A stretch of 64,000 nt of DNA from Pseudomonas fulva (GCF_015680705.1 NZ_JADNYP010000011.1:62001-126000); one strand, 5' to 3'. Positions 27,432-39,966 are shown, counted from the first letter of the stretch. Translations and numbers: made by a program. The notes: generated by a model from the letters alone, not told the origin.

Positions 27432-28508
27432 ATGCGCGAGCAACTGTTGGCGGCAGAGAAGGTGCGAAGCATCCAATGGCGTGATGGCGTCCTGCACCTG
27501 CTCGACCAGCGCCTGCTGCCCGCTCGCGAGTCCTGGGTGGTGTGCGCGGATGTCGAGAGCGTGGCCCAGGCCATTCGCGACATGGTGGTGCGCGGCGCGC
27601 CGGCCATCGGCATCAGTGCCGCCTACGGCCTGTTGCTGGCACTGCGTCGCCGACTGGCCGAAGGCGGTGACTGGGAGCAGGCGCTGGAAGAGGACTTCAT
27701 GTGCCTGGCCGAGGCGCGACCGACCCCGGCCAACCTGTTCTGGGCGTTGACCCGCATGCGTACCCGCCTGCTGCGCCTGCGCCCGGAGGAGGATGTGCTG
27801 GCGGCGATGGAGGCCGAGGCCATCGCCATCCACCAGAGCGACCGCGAAGCCAACCTGACCATGGCCCAGCATGGCGTCGAGCTGATCCGCCGCCAGCAGG
27901 GCAGCGAGCAGGTGCTGCTGACCCACGGCAACGCCGGCGCCCTGGCCACCGGCGGCTTCGGCACCGCGCTCGGGGTGATCCGTGGCGCCCACCTCGAAGG
28001 CATGCTCGAGCGGGTCTACGTCAGCGAGACCCGGCCCTGGCTGCATGGCTCGCGTCTCACCGCCTGGGAACTGGCCGGCGAGCACGTGCCGGTGGTGGTC
28101 AGCGCCGACTCCGCCGCCGCCCACCTGATGAAGACCAAGGGCATCACCTGGGTGGTGGTCGGCGCCGAATACATCGCGGCCAACGGCGATGTGGCCGGCA
28201 AGATCGGCACCTACCAGCTGGCCGTGCTGGCGATGCACCACGGGGTGCGTTTCATGGTCGTGGCGCCCAGCTCGACCATCGACCTGAACGTGGACAGCGG
28301 CGAAGGCATCGAGCTCGAGGAGCGCGCCGAGAACGAGGTGCTGGACGTTGGCGGCAGCCGCGTGGTGGATGGCGTACAAGCCTGCAATCCGGTGTTCGAC
28401 ATCACCCCGGCGGACCTGATTGACGTGATCGTGACCGAGAAGGGCGTGGTCGAACGGCCCGATACGGCGAAGCTCGCCGCGTTGATGTGCCGCAAGCGGT
28501 TGCATTGA
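27432..28508 (+). CDS. mtnA: MtnA-like methylthioribose-1-phosphate isomerase homologue lacking catalytic residues
   Basis: A 358-residue member of the MtnA/eIF2B family, full length and in frame, starting [16 protein letters not shown] after GGGGAGAAGCG. Family regions are clear ([62 protein letters not shown]). However, the active-site cysteine expected in a T-x-C-N-A-G motif is Gly166 ([10 protein letters not shown]), and the catalytic aspartate of GADRI is Glu246 (GAEYI). The 80-residue spacing is exactly that of Cys160/Asp240 in the B. subtilis enzyme. The usual LQG before SRLT is LHG, and ANKIG is AGKIG. It may be inactive or have another role. It is flanked by two repeat copies. Confidence 0.85.
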   Translation: MREQLLAAEKVRSIQWRDGVLHLLDQRLLPARESWVVCADVESVAQAIRDMVVRGAPAIGISAAYGLLLALRRRLAEGGDWEQALEEDFMCLAEARPTPANLFWALTRMRTRLLRLRPEEDVLAAMEAEAIAIHQSDREANLTMAQHGVELIRRQQGSEQVLLTHGNAGALATGGFGTALGVIRGAHLEGMLERVYVSETRPWLHGSRLTAWELAGEHVPVVVSADSAAAHLMKTKGITWVVVGAEYIAANGDVAGKIGTYQLAVLAMHHGVRFMVVAPSSTIDLNVDSGEGIELEERAENEVLDVGGSRVVDGVQACNPVFDITPADLIDVIVTEKGVVERPDTAKLAALMCRKRLH

Positions 28509-28518
28509 GCAGGTCTAG

Positions 28519-28660
28519 GCTTTCATACGAAAAGTCGCCGAGCGGCGATCAGGCAAGGCCAAAACAGGCGAGCAGGCGCAGTTCACTGGTCGTAAATGAG
28601 CATCCGAGCCTGTTTGCAACGTAGCCTGATCGTCGCGCAGGCACTTTTCGTAAAGAGCCT
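28519..28660. repeat. MITE-like palindromic repeat, copy 2 (inverted relative to copy 1)
   Basis: This copy begins eleven bases after the mtnA-like stop. Its left end CTTTCATACGAAAAGTCGCC matches the right arm of copy 1 read in reverse, and its right end (CAGGCACTTTTCGTAAAGAG) matches the left arm. The centre (CACTGGTCGTAAATGAGCAT) matches the complement of the copy 1 centre. Small differences at both termini (an inserted base on the left, a missing AC on the right) and a shorter centre show that this copy is slightly decayed. Confidence 0.8.
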
Positions 28661-28979
28661 GGGCCGGCCGTCATGCGGCTCATCGCGGCATGCCGGTCGT
28701 TCCCACATGCACCCGTCGCGGCACGGCGCAGCTCAAGCCCTCGCGGCCGCTCCGTCACAGCCCCGCCACGACCTTGAAACCCTCCCAACACCCCGCCGTC
28801 TGTGATACCATTCGACAGTTTCCAAGGCCGCTCCTTGATGCGGCCTTCACTGCGCAGATCCGTGGCTCAACTCATTGATTTGTCGTATGTCGTCGCACCC
28901 CTTCGTGCGCTGCGGCGGCGAGCTTCGTGCGTCCCATCGGGGCGACGGGGTTTCACCAGAAAAAGGAATCAGGCTTCTC
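28661..28979 (+). promoter_or_regulatory. gyrA upstream region with a strong leader hairpin
   Basis: No gene is seen. The left third has degenerate REP-like palindromes. At 28824-28847 a perfect eight-base-pair hairpin, AAGGCCGC-TCCTTGAT-GCGGCCTT, lies in what should be the gyrA leader. It lacks a T run and so is not a typical terminator. It could affect transcript stability or supercoiling-linked control. Promoter boxes could not be fixed with confidence. Confidence 0.45.
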
Positions 28980-31724
<2,745 letters not shown>

Positions 31725-31846
31725 AAACGGGGCGCGATGGGTGCGGGTACAGGCGGCCGCTCCTGCCCACACCCATCGCGGCGCCGGTAACCGGATCAGG
31801 CGCTACGAATCAAGATGTGTTCCCTTTAGGCAGAGCGAGAGTGGAT

Positions 31847-32932
31847 GTGAGCAAACGAGCCTTTAACTTCTGCGCAGGCCCTGCCGCGCTTCCCGACGCG
31901 GTACTGCAGCGTGCCCAGGCCGAAATGCTGGACTGGCAGGGCAAGGGCCTGTCGGTGATGGAAATGAGCCATCGCAGCGAGGACTACGTGGCCATCGCCA
32001 CCAAGGCTGAGCAGGACCTGCGCGATCTGCTCTCGATCCCGAACAACTACAAGGTGCTGTTCCTTCAGGGCGGCGCCAGCCAGCAGTTCGCCGAGATCCC
32101 GTTGAACCTGCTGCCTGAGGGTGGCACGGCCGACTACGTCGAGACCGGCATCTGGTCGAAGAAGGCCATCGACGAGGCGCGCCGCTTCGGCCACGTCAAC
32201 GTCGCCGCCAGCGCCAAGCCCTACGACTACCTGGCCATCCCCGGGCAGAACGAGTGGCAACTGAGCAAGAACGCCGCCTACCTCCACTACGCCTCCAACG
32301 AGACCATCGGTGGCCTGCAGTTCGACTGGACGCCCCAGACCGATGACGTGCCGCTGGTGGTGGACATGTCTTCCGACATTCTCTCGCGGCCGATCGACGT
32401 CTCGCAGTACGGCCTGATCTACGCTGGCGCGCAGAAGAACATCGGCCCCAGCGGCCTGGTGGTGGTGATCGTCCGCGAGGACCTGCTCGGCCACGCCCGC
32501 AGCAGCTGCCCGACCATGCTCGACTACAAGATCTCCGCCGACAACGGCTCGATGTACAACACCCCGGCGACCTACTCCTGGTACCTTTCCGGGCTGGTCT
32601 TCGAGTGGCTCAAGGAGCAGGGCGGGGTCGAGGCCATGGAGCAGCGCAACCGTGCCAAGAAGGACCGCCTGTACGGCTTCATCGATGCCAGCGAGTTCTA
32701 CAGCAACCCCATCAGCGCCAATGCCCGCTCCTGGATGAACGTACCGTTCCGCCTGGCCGACGAGCGCCTGGACAAGGCCTTCCTGGCCGGCGCCGACGCC
32801 CGCGGCCTGCTCAACCTCAAGGGTCATCGCTCGGTCGGCGGCATGCGTGCCTCGATCTACAACGCGCTGGGCCTGGACGCGGTCGAAGCGCTGGTGGCCT
32901 ACATGGCCGAGTTCGAGAAGGAGCACGGCTGA
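31847..32932 (+). CDS. serC: Phosphoserine aminotransferase
   Basis: A 361-residue class V PLP aminotransferase of serine and pyridoxine synthesis. It begins with GTG (MSKRAFNFCAGPAALPD) and contains MEMSHRSEDYVAI, LFLQGGASQQFAEIPLNLL, the PLP lysine in YAGAQKNIGPSGL, and the C-terminal LNLKGHRSVGGMRASIYNA. The GTG at 31847 gives the family N-terminus; another GTG two codons upstream is possible. Its stop shares a base with the pheA start (TGATG), so serC, pheA and probably the genes beyond are co-transcribed. Confidence 0.96.
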   Translation: MSKRAFNFCAGPAALPDAVLQRAQAEMLDWQGKGLSVMEMSHRSEDYVAIATKAEQDLRDLLSIPNNYKVLFLQGGASQQFAEIPLNLLPEGGTADYVETGIWSKKAIDEARRFGHVNVAASAKPYDYLAIPGQNEWQLSKNAAYLHYASNETIGGLQFDWTPQTDDVPLVVDMSSDILSRPIDVSQYGLIYAGAQKNIGPSGLVVVIVREDLLGHARSSCPTMLDYKISADNGSMYNTPATYSWYLSGLVFEWLKEQGGVEAMEQRNRAKKDRLYGFIDASEFYSNPISANARSWMNVPFRLADERLDKAFLAGADARGLLNLKGHRSVGGMRASIYNALGLDAVEALVAYMAEFEKEHG

Positions 32933-34026
32933 TGTCCGACCAGGAACTCAAGGCGCTGCGTGTACGCATCGACAGCCTCGACGAGAAGATCCTCGAGCTG
33001 ATCAGCGAGCGTGCCCGTTGCGCCCAGGAAGTGGCACGGGTCAAGACCGCGACCCTGGCCGAAGGCGAGAAGCCGGTGTTCTACCGGCCCGAGCGCGAGG
33101 CCCAGGTGCTCAAGCGGGTGATGGAGCGCAACCGCGGCCCACTGGGCAACGAGGAAATGGCGCGGCTGTTCCGCGAGATCATGTCCTCCTGCCTGGCCCT
33201 CGAAGAGCCGCTGAAAATCGCCTACCTTGGCCCGGAAGGTACCTTCACCCAGGCCGCGGCGATGAAGCACTTCGGTCATGCGGTGATCAGCAAGCCGATG
33301 GCGGCGATCGACGAAGTGTTCCGCGAAGTGGCGGCCGGCGCCGTGAACTTCGGCGTGGTCCCGGTGGAGAACTCCACCGAAGGCGCGGTCAGCCACACGC
33401 TTGACAGTTTCCTCGAGCACGACATGGTGATCTGTGGCGAAGTCGAGCTGCGCATCCACCATCACCTGCTGGTGGGCGAGAACACCAAGACCGACAACAT
33501 CACCCGCATCTATTCCCATGCCCAGTCCCTGGCCCAGTGCCGCAAGTGGCTGGACGCGCACTACCCGAACGTCGAGCGCGTGGCCGTCTCCAGCAACGCC
33601 GATGCCGCCAAGCGGGTCAAGGGCGAGTGGAACTCGGCGGCGATCGCCGGCGACATGGCCGCCAACCTGTACGGCCTGGCGCGCCTGGCCGAGAAGATCG
33701 AGGATCGTCCGGACAACTCGACGCGCTTCCTGATGATCGGCAACCAGGAAGTCCCGCCGACTGGCGACGACAAGACCTCGATCATCGTCTCCATGAGCAA
33801 CAAGCCCGGCGCCTTGCATGAGCTGCTGGTGCCGTTCCACGAGAACGGCATCGACCTGACCCGCATCGAGACCCGGCCGTCGCGCAGCGGCAAGTGGACC
33901 TACGTGTTCTTCATCGATTTCGTCGGGCATCATCGCGATCCGCTGATCAAGGCCGTGCTCGAGCAGATCAGCCAGGAGGCCGTAGGGCTGAAGGTGCTGG
34001 GGTCGTATCCGAAGGCGGTGCTTTGA
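32932..34026 (+). CDS. pheA: Bifunctional chorismate mutase/prephenate dehydratase
   Basis: A 364-residue P-protein of phenylalanine synthesis. Residues about 1-90 are the AroQ chorismate mutase (LKALRVRIDSLDEKILELISERARCAQEV). Residues about 95-275 are the dehydratase (IAYLGPEGTFTQAAAMKHFG, VVPVENSTEGAVSHTLD, NSTRFLMIG). Residues about 285-362 form the ACT regulatory domain (GALHELLVPFHENGIDLTRIE, followed by TRPS), which gives feedback inhibition by phenylalanine. Start and serC stop overlap by one base. Confidence 0.96.
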   Translation: MSDQELKALRVRIDSLDEKILELISERARCAQEVARVKTATLAEGEKPVFYRPEREAQVLKRVMERNRGPLGNEEMARLFREIMSSCLALEEPLKIAYLGPEGTFTQAAAMKHFGHAVISKPMAAIDEVFREVAAGAVNFGVVPVENSTEGAVSHTLDSFLEHDMVICGEVELRIHHHLLVGENTKTDNITRIYSHAQSLAQCRKWLDAHYPNVERVAVSSNADAAKRVKGEWNSAAIAGDMAANLYGLARLAEKIEDRPDNSTRFLMIGNQEVPPTGDDKTSIIVSMSNKPGALHELLVPFHENGIDLTRIETRPSRSGKWTYVFFIDFVGHHRDPLIKAVLEQISQEAVGLKVLGSYPKAVL

Positions 34027-34050
34027 TCGCTTGAATGGCGGAGGTGTTTT

Positions 34051-34182
34051 GGGGCCGCTGTGCGGCCCATCGCGGCGCAGGGGCCGCTCCTACAGGGCGA
34101 TCGCGTACACAGTCAAAAAACGCGTCGCAAGCTTGACCTGTAGGAGCGGCCCCCGTGCCGCGATGGGCCGCAACGCGGCCCC
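34051..34182. repeat. Pair of REP elements in inverted orientation (REPIN/BIME)
   Basis: Two copies of one palindromic unit face each other: GGGGCCGC...CCATCGCGGCGC...GGGCCGCTCCTACAG (34051-34095) and its inverted counterpart CTGTAGGAGCGGCCC...CCGCGATGGGCCGC...GCGGCCCC (34138-34182). About 42 bases lie between them. This is the arrangement of REP doublets spread by RAYT-type transposases. They fill the gap between pheA and tyrA-aroA. Confidence 0.85.
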
Positions 34183-34230
34183 AAACACCCACCCCGCAAA
34201 AATCCGCCGTACTACACAGGACCCACACTT

Positions 34231-36471
34231 GTGGTTGATGCAGTCACGAACACACCCACCCCGCCCATCGGCCGCCTGGTGGTCATCGGCCTCGGCCTGA
34301 TCGGCGGTTCTTTCGCCAAGGGCCTCCGCCAGAGCGGCTTGTGCCGCGAAGTTGTCGGCGTCGACCTCGACCCACGCTCGCGGCAGCGGGCCGTCGAGCT
34401 GGGCGTGGTCGATCGCTGCGAGCAAGACCTGGCCCTGGCCTGCGTCGGTGCCGACGTGATCCAGCTCGCCGTACCGATCCTGGCCATGGAAAAACTCCTG
34501 GCCCTTCTGGCCACGCTCGATCTGGGTAGCGCCGTGCTGACCGATGTCGGCAGCGGCAAGGGCAGCGTGGTTCGCGCCGCCCGGCGCGTACTCGGCAAGC
34601 ATCTGTCGCGCTTCGTCCCCGGCCACCCGATCGCCGGTTCCGAGCAGAGTGGGGTAGAGGCAGCCAACGCCGAGCTGTTCCGACGCCACAAGGTCATCCT
34701 CACGCCGCTGGCCGAGACCGACCCGCAGGCCCTGGCCCTGGTGGATCGGTTGTGGCGGGCGCTGGATGCCGATGTCGAGCACATGGCGGTCGAGCGTCAC
34801 GACGAAGTCCTGGCCGCCACCAGCCATCTGCCGCACCTGCTGGCCTTCGGCCTGGTCGATTCGTTGGCCAAGCGCGATGAAAATCTGGAAATCTTCCGCT
34901 ACGCTGCCGGAGGCTTCCGTGACTTCACGCGGATCGCCGGCAGCGATCCAACCATGTGGCACGACATCTTCCTCGCCAACCGCGAAGCCGTGCTGCGCAC
35001 ACTCGATGCATTTCGCAGCGACCTCGACGCCTTGCGCGATGCGGTCGATGCAGGGGACGGGCACCAGCTGCTGGGTGTATTCACCCGCGCCCAGGTGGCC
35101 CGCGAGCATTTCAGCAAAATCCTGGCCCGTCGGGCCTATGTGGACGCTATGAACGCCAACGACCTGATTTTCCTGGCCCAACCTGGTGGCCGCCTGTCCG
35201 GACGGATCCGTGTGCCGGGCGACAAATCGATTTCCCATCGCTCGATCATGCTCGGCTCGCTGGCCGAGGGCACCACCGAAGTCGAAGGCTTCCTCGAAGG
35301 CGAGGACGCCCTGGCGACCTTGCAGGCCTTCCGCGACATGGGCGTGGTCATCGAAGGCCCGCACCACGGCCGGGTGACCATCCACGGTGTCGGCCTGCAC
35401 GGCCTCAAGCCGCCGCCCGGCCCCATTTACCTGGGCAACTCCGGCACCTCCATGCGCCTGCTTTGCGGCCTGCTGGCCGCGCAGCCGTTCGACGTGACCA
35501 TGACCGGCGATGCCTCGCTGTCCAAGCGCCCGATGAACCGCGTGGCCAATCCGCTGCGCGAGATGGGCGCAGTGGTCGAGACCGGCCCCGAAGGCCGCCC
35601 GCCGCTGACCATCCGGGGTGGCCAGAAGCTCAAGGCCCTGGACTACAAGCTGCCGATGGCCAGTGCCCAGGTCAAATCCTGCCTGCTGCTGGCCGGCCTG
35701 TACGCCGAGGGCACCACCACCGTCACCGAGCCTGCGCCGACCCGTGACCATACCGAACGCATGCTGCGCGGCTTCGGCTACCCGGTGCACTCCGACGGCC
35801 CGGTCGCCTCGCTGAGCGCTGGCGGCCAGCTCACCGCGACCCGCATCGAAGTGCCCGCCGACATCTCTTCGGCGGCCTTCTTCCTGGTCGCCGCGTCCAT
35901 CGCCGAAGGCTCGGAACTGGTCCTCGAGCACGTCGGCATCAACCCGACCCGCACCGGCGTGATCGATATCCTGCGTCTGATGGGTGGCGACATCACCCTG
36001 GAAAACCAGCGCGAAGTCGGTGGCGAACCGGTGGCCGACCTGCGCGTGCGCGGCGCCCGTCTCAAGGGCATCGAAATCCCCGAGGCGCTGGTGCCGCTGG
36101 CCATCGACGAGTTCCCGGTGCTGTTCGTCGCCGCTGCCTGCGCCGAGGGGCGCACCGTGCTGCGCGGTGCCGAGGAGCTGCGGGTCAAGGAGTCCGACCG
36201 CATCCAGGTCATGGCCGACGGCCTGGTCAGCCTGGGCGTGAAGTGCGAGCCGACCCCGGACGGCATCATCATCGACGGCGGCCAGATCGGCGGCGGCGAG
36301 GTGCATGGCCACGGCGACCACCGCATCGCCATGGCCTTCAGCGTGGCCTCGCTGCGCGCCAGCGCACCGATCCGCATCCATGACTGCGCCAACGTCGCCA
36401 CCTCGTTCCCCAACTTCCTGGCGCTGTGCGCCGAAGTCGGCATCCGCGTGGCCGAAGAGGGCAAGTCGTGA
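34231..36471 (+). CDS. Fused prephenate dehydrogenase / EPSP synthase
   Basis: A 746-residue bifunctional TyrA-AroA protein from a GTG start. Residues about 1-300 are the dehydrogenase of tyrosine synthesis ([17 protein letters not shown] dinucleotide fold, [24 protein letters not shown]). Residues about 308-746 are 5-enolpyruvylshikimate-3-phosphate synthase of the common shikimate path ([53 protein letters not shown]). The SAQVK and NPTRTG stretches resemble the class II (CP4-like) synthases. The gene overlaps cmk by four bases. The fusion is characteristic of Pseudomonas. Confidence 0.95.
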   Translation: MVDAVTNTPTPPIGRLVVIGLGLIGGSFAKGLRQSGLCREVVGVDLDPRSRQRAVELGVVDRCEQDLALACVGADVIQLAVPILAMEKLLALLATLDLGSAVLTDVGSGKGSVVRAARRVLGKHLSRFVPGHPIAGSEQSGVEAANAELFRRHKVILTPLAETDPQALALVDRLWRALDADVEHMAVERHDEVLAATSHLPHLLAFGLVDSLAKRDENLEIFRYAAGGFRDFTRIAGSDPTMWHDIFLANREAVLRTLDAFRSDLDALRDAVDAGDGHQLLGVFTRAQVAREHFSKILARRAYVDAMNANDLIFLAQPGGRLSGRIRVPGDKSISHRSIMLGSLAEGTTEVEGFLEGEDALATLQAFRDMGVVIEGPHHGRVTIHGVGLHGLKPPPGPIYLGNSGTSMRLLCGLLAAQPFDVTMTGDASLSKRPMNRVANPLREMGAVVETGPEGRPPLTIRGGQKLKALDYKLPMASAQVKSCLLLAGLYAEGTTTVTEPAPTRDHTERMLRGFGYPVHSDGPVASLSAGGQLTATRIEVPADISSAAFFLVAASIAEGSELVLEHVGINPTRTGVIDILRLMGGDITLENQREVGGEPVADLRVRGARLKGIEIPEALVPLAIDEFPVLFVAAACAEGRTVLRGAEELRVKESDRIQVMADGLVSLGVKCEPTPDGIIIDGGQIGGGEVHGHGDHRIAMAFSVASLRASAPIRIHDCANVATSFPNFLALCAEVGIRVAEEGKS

Positions 36472-37154
36472 ACAGCCAGGCGCCAGTGATCACCATCGAC
36501 GGGCCGAGCGGTTCGGGCAAGGGTACCGTGGCCGGCCTGCTGGCCCGCGAGCTGGGCTGGAGGCTGCTGGACTCCGGCGCGCTCTATCGTCTGCTGGCGT
36601 TCAACGCCACCAATCATGGCGTGGCCTTGACCAACGAAGAGCTGCTCAAGGCCCTCGCCGCTCATCTGGACGTGCAGTTCATCGCGGCCGAACCCGGTAA
36701 GCTGCAGCAGATCATCCTCGAGGGCGAGGACGTCAGCCATGTGATCCGCACCGAGACCGTCGGTGCCGGCGCCTCCATGGTCGCCTCGCTGCCGGCGGTG
36801 CGCGAAGCCCTGCTGCAGCGCCAGCGGGCCTTCCGCGAAGCCCCCGGGCTGATCGCCGATGGCCGCGACATGGGCACGGTGGTGTTTCCCGACGCGCCAC
36901 TGAAGGTCTTCCTGACCGCCAGTGCCGAGGAGCGGGCGCGCCGCCGTTACTTGCAGTTGAAGGCCAAGGGCGAAGATGTTAGTCTGTCGAGTCTGCTGGA
37001 AGAGATACGTGCGCGCGACGAGCGTGACACCCAGCGTGCGGTGGCCCCGCTCAAGCCGGCGGCCGACGCCATCCAGCTGGACTCCACCGAGTTGTCCATC
37101 GAGCAGGTGTTGCAACGGATCAGGAGCGAGCTCGCCGAGCGCGACCTTCTCTGA
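36468..37154 (+). CDS. cmk: Cytidylate kinase
   Basis: A 228-residue (d)CMP kinase with P-loop [25 protein letters not shown], the [13 protein letters not shown] nucleotide site and [15 protein letters not shown]. The GTG start overlaps the tyrA-aroA stop (GTGA), which indicates translational coupling. A hairpin follows before rpsA. Confidence 0.96.
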   Translation: MNSQAPVITIDGPSGSGKGTVAGLLARELGWRLLDSGALYRLLAFNATNHGVALTNEELLKALAAHLDVQFIAAEPGKLQQIILEGEDVSHVIRTETVGAGASMVASLPAVREALLQRQRAFREAPGLIADGRDMGTVVFPDAPLKVFLTASAEERARRRYLQLKAKGEDVSLSSLLEEIRARDERDTQRAVAPLKPAADAIQLDSTELSIEQVLQRIRSELAERDLL

Positions 37155-37160
37155 TCGACA

Positions 37161-37206
37161 GAAAGGCAGGCAGGTTCACCAGTCAACGTCCTGCCGGCCT
37201 TTCTTT
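37161..37206 (+). terminator. Long hairpin between cmk and rpsA (terminator or S1 leader structure)
   Basis: GAAAGGC-A-GGCAGG pairs with CCTGCC-G-GCCTTTC around a 15-base loop, followed by TTTAC. The stem is long, but the T run is short (three bases). It may be a weak terminator after cmk that separates rpsA into its own unit, or part of the rpsA leader. Confidence 0.55.
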
Positions 37207-37279
37207 ACATGAACGAAACCCACATTGTCTGGAGTGTGGCCGATGGGCGTATGTTTCGCCCGAATCTACAGGAATTAAA

Positions 37280-38956
37280 ATGAGCGAAAGCTTTGCAGAA
37301 CTCTTTGAAGAAAGCCTGAAAAACCTCAACCTTCAGCCAGGCGCGATCATCACCGGTATCGTCGTCGACATCGACGGTGACTGGGTTACCGTGCACGCCG
37401 GCCTGAAGTCCGAGGGCGTCATCCCGCTCGAGCAGTTCTACAACGAAGCTGGCGAGCTGACCATCAAGGTCGGTGACGAAGTTCACGTTGCGCTGGACGC
37501 GGTCGAAGACGGCTTTGGCGAAACCAAGCTGTCCCGTGAAAAAGCCAAGCGCGCCGAGTGCTGGATTGTTCTGGAAGCAGCTTTCGCCGCCGAGGAAGTC
37601 GTCAAGGGCGTTATCAACGGTAAGGTTAAGGGCGGCTTCACTGTCGACGTTAACGGCATCCGTGCGTTCCTGCCAGGCTCCCTGGTTGATGTCCGCCCAG
37701 TGCGCGACACCACCCACCTCGAAGGCAAAGAGCTGGAATTCAAGGTCATCAAGCTGGACCAGAAGCGCAACAACGTTGTCGTTTCCCGTCGCAGCGTCCT
37801 GGAAGCCGAAAACAGCGCCGAGCGCGAAGCGCTGCTGGAATCGCTGCAGGAAGGCCAGCAGGTCAAGGGTATCGTCAAGAACCTCACCGACTACGGTGCC
37901 TTCGTGGACCTGGGCGGCGTCGACGGCCTGCTGCACATCACCGACATGGCCTGGAAGCGTATCAAGCATCCGTCCGAGATCGTCAACGTTGGCGACGAGA
38001 TCGACGTCAAGGTCCTGAAGTACGATCGCGAGCGTAACCGCGTTTCCCTGGGTCTGAAGCAACTGGGCGAAGACCCATGGGTTGCCATCAAGGCTCGTTA
38101 CCCAGAAGGCACTCGCGTCATGGCGCGCGTCACCAACCTGACCGACTACGGCTGCTTCGCCGAGCTGGAAGAAGGCGTGGAAGGCCTGGTGCACGTTTCC
38201 GAAATGGACTGGACCAACAAGAACATCCACCCGTCGAAAGTCGTTCAGGTTGGCGACGAAGTGGAAGTCATGGTTCTGGACATCGACGAAGAGCGTCGTC
38301 GTATCTCCCTGGGCATCAAGCAGTGCAAGTCCAACCCATGGGAAGACTTCTCCGGCCAGTTCAACAAGGGTGACAAGATCTCCGGCACCATCAAGTCGAT
38401 CACCGATTTCGGTATCTTCATTGGTCTGGAAGGCGGCATTGACGGCCTGGTCCACCTGTCCGACATCTCCTGGAACGAAGCTGGCGAAGAAGCCGTGCGT
38501 CGTTTCAAGAAGGGCGACGAGCTGGAAACCGTCATCCTGTCGGTCGACCCGGAGCGCGAGCGCATCTCCCTGGGCATCAAGCAGCTGGAAGACGATCCGT
38601 TCTCCAACTTCGTGTCCCTGAACGACAAGGGTGCCATCGTCAAGGGTACCGTCAAGGAAGTTGACGCCAAAGGCGCCATCGTTACCTTGGCCGACGACAT
38701 CGAAGCTACTCTGAAGGCTTCCGAAATCAGCCGTGACCGCGTTGAAGACGCGCGTAACGTTCTGAAGGAAGGCGACGAGATCGAAGCCAAGATCATCAGC
38801 GTCGATCGCAAGAGCCGCGTCATCAGCCTGTCCATCAAGTCGAAGGACGATGCTGAAGAGCGCGAAGCTATCCAGAGCCTGAAATCGGCTCCGGAAAGCA
38901 CTGGCGACACCACCATGGCCGCGCTGCTGCGCGAAGCGATGGCCAAGCAGAACTAA
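37280..38956 (+). CDS. rpsA: 30S ribosomal protein S1
   Basis: A 558-residue S1 with six OB-fold S1 domains, which binds mRNA and the 30S subunit. It starts [16 protein letters not shown] after AGGAATTAAA. Repeating units such as [29 protein letters not shown] and the later [19 protein letters not shown] units are clear. Codon use shifts to C/T-ending codons typical of highly expressed genes, visibly different from its neighbours. A strong terminator follows. Confidence 0.98.
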   Translation: MSESFAELFEESLKNLNLQPGAIITGIVVDIDGDWVTVHAGLKSEGVIPLEQFYNEAGELTIKVGDEVHVALDAVEDGFGETKLSREKAKRAECWIVLEAAFAAEEVVKGVINGKVKGGFTVDVNGIRAFLPGSLVDVRPVRDTTHLEGKELEFKVIKLDQKRNNVVVSRRSVLEAENSAEREALLESLQEGQQVKGIVKNLTDYGAFVDLGGVDGLLHITDMAWKRIKHPSEIVNVGDEIDVKVLKYDRERNRVSLGLKQLGEDPWVAIKARYPEGTRVMARVTNLTDYGCFAELEEGVEGLVHVSEMDWTNKNIHPSKVVQVGDEVEVMVLDIDEERRRISLGIKQCKSNPWEDFSGQFNKGDKISGTIKSITDFGIFIGLEGGIDGLVHLSDISWNEAGEEAVRRFKKGDELETVILSVDPERERISLGIKQLEDDPFSNFVSLNDKGAIVKGTVKEVDAKGAIVTLADDIEATLKASEISRDRVEDARNVLKEGDEIEAKIISVDRKSRVISLSIKSKDDAEEREAIQSLKSAPESTGDTTMAALLREAMAKQN

Positions 38957-38974
38957 GTTCTGGTTGGAAGAAAA

Positions 38975-39001
38975 AGAGCGACTTCGGTCGCTCTTTTTTT
39001 T
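38975..39001 (+). terminator. Rho-independent terminator after rpsA
   Basis: AGAGCGAC-TTCG-GTCGCTCT with a UUCG tetraloop is followed by a run of eight T. This is a textbook strong terminator, 18 bases after the rpsA stop. Confidence 0.95.
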
Positions 39002-39282
39002 GGGTTCTGGAAAGTCGTCCTCCAGGCCACCCACGCCTACGGGGGGGCGTGCTTCCCGAGCCATTCGGTGGTGCTTGCGGGGCCAGAACTGGAGCGCCCG
39101 TGCAACCCACCGATAGCGTCAGAAGCACAGCCCCACCCGGCGCGCCCAAAACTTAAAGTTCCCCAAAATCTGCGCAAACTTGAATTTTTTAATGAAGTCA
39201 AGCTTCACCCTGTTCAAATCTCCCATGACGTGCTAAAAACAATTGAGCAATGATCTAGCTGCTTGATAACGAAGGGAAAAAC
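39002..39282 (+). promoter_or_regulatory. ihfB upstream region
   Basis: No gene is seen. The right half (39160-39282) is markedly AT-rich compared with its surroundings, as expected of the ihfB promoter region. TAG-N4-TTGATA at 39258-39270 is one base off the reverse of an IHF site, which would fit autoregulation but is weak on its own. GAAGGGAAAAAC supplies the ribosome site. Confidence 0.4.
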
Positions 39283-39582
39283 ATGACGAAGTCGGAGCTG
39301 ATCGAACGGATTGTCACCCATCAGGGTTTGCTCTCGTCCAAGGACGTCGAGCTTGCCATCAAGACCATGCTTGAACAGATGTCACAGTGCCTGGCCACCG
39401 GTGATCGTATCGAGATCCGCGGTTTCGGCAGTTTTTCGCTGCACTATCGCGCGCCACGCGTTGGCCGTAATCCCAAGACCGGGCAGTCTGTCAGCCTCGA
39501 AGGCAAGTTCGTGCCACACTTCAAGCCCGGCAAGGAACTGCGTGATCGCGTGAACGAAGAAGAACACGAAGCGCAACGCTAG
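39283..39582 (+). CDS. ihfB: Integration host factor subunit beta
   Basis: A 99-residue HU/IHF protein that bends DNA as a heterodimer with IhfA. It has [33 protein letters not shown] and the DNA-intercalating arm [10 protein letters not shown] with the conserved proline. The position after rpsA is conserved across gammaproteobacteria. It is followed 20 bases later by lapA on the same strand. Confidence 0.97.
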   Translation: MTKSELIERIVTHQGLLSSKDVELAIKTMLEQMSQCLATGDRIEIRGFGSFSLHYRAPRVGRNPKTGQSVSLEGKFVPHFKPGKELRDRVNEEEHEAQR

Positions 39583-39602
39583 GCGCCCAAAGGAAAACAC
39601 CG

Positions 39603-39866
39603 ATGCATACCCTCAAACGCGCCATCACGGCGCTGCTGCTCCTGCTGCTGGCCGCAGTGGTCCTGTTCTTCGTGCTGGAAAACCAGCAGGGCGTTTCCCT
39701 GGTGATCTTCGGCTGGTCGTCGCCGCAGCTGCCGCTGGCCGTACCTGTCCTGGCCGCATTGATCATCGGCCTGGCGGTCGGCCCACTGCTCGGTGCCTAT
39801 GGCGTGCTGCGCTCGCGGCGGCGAATTCGCGCCTCGGCCCGCGAAGCTGCGCTGGCTGGCAAGTAA
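39603..39866 (+). CDS. LapA family membrane protein (DUF1049)
   Basis: An 87-residue protein with two membrane helices (ALLLLLLAAVVLFFVLENQQG and LAVPVLAALIIGLAVGPLLGAYG) and a basic tail (RSRRRIRASARE). LENQQ-V-L--FGW is the family signature. In E. coli LapA works with LapB/YciM in controlling LPS synthesis; here lapB is not adjacent. It should not be confused with the giant adhesin also called LapA in P. putida and P. fluorescens. Confidence 0.85.
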   Translation: MHTLKRAITALLLLLLAAVVLFFVLENQQGVSLVIFGWSSPQLPLAVPVLAALIIGLAVGPLLGAYGVLRSRRRIRASAREAALAGK

Positions 39867-39966
39867 CGTAGGAATTTTCCTTCGATAACGGATGGCATAT
39901 CCGATTTCGGTCCGCCTTTCGCTCATGAGCTAATGACGCACTCACCTGCCATGGAGTGCGTACCGC

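Noticed and set aside
31735-31800. REP-like fragment between gyrA and serC
   Set aside because: Only scattered pieces of the REP unit (CGGCCGCTCCTG, CCATCGCGGCG) are present and in a changed order, too degenerate to annotate as an element.
34090-36381. 763-codon minus-strand open frame opposite tyrA-aroA
   Set aside because: It mirrors the codon structure of the TyrA-AroA gene, and its composition is unlike a real protein.
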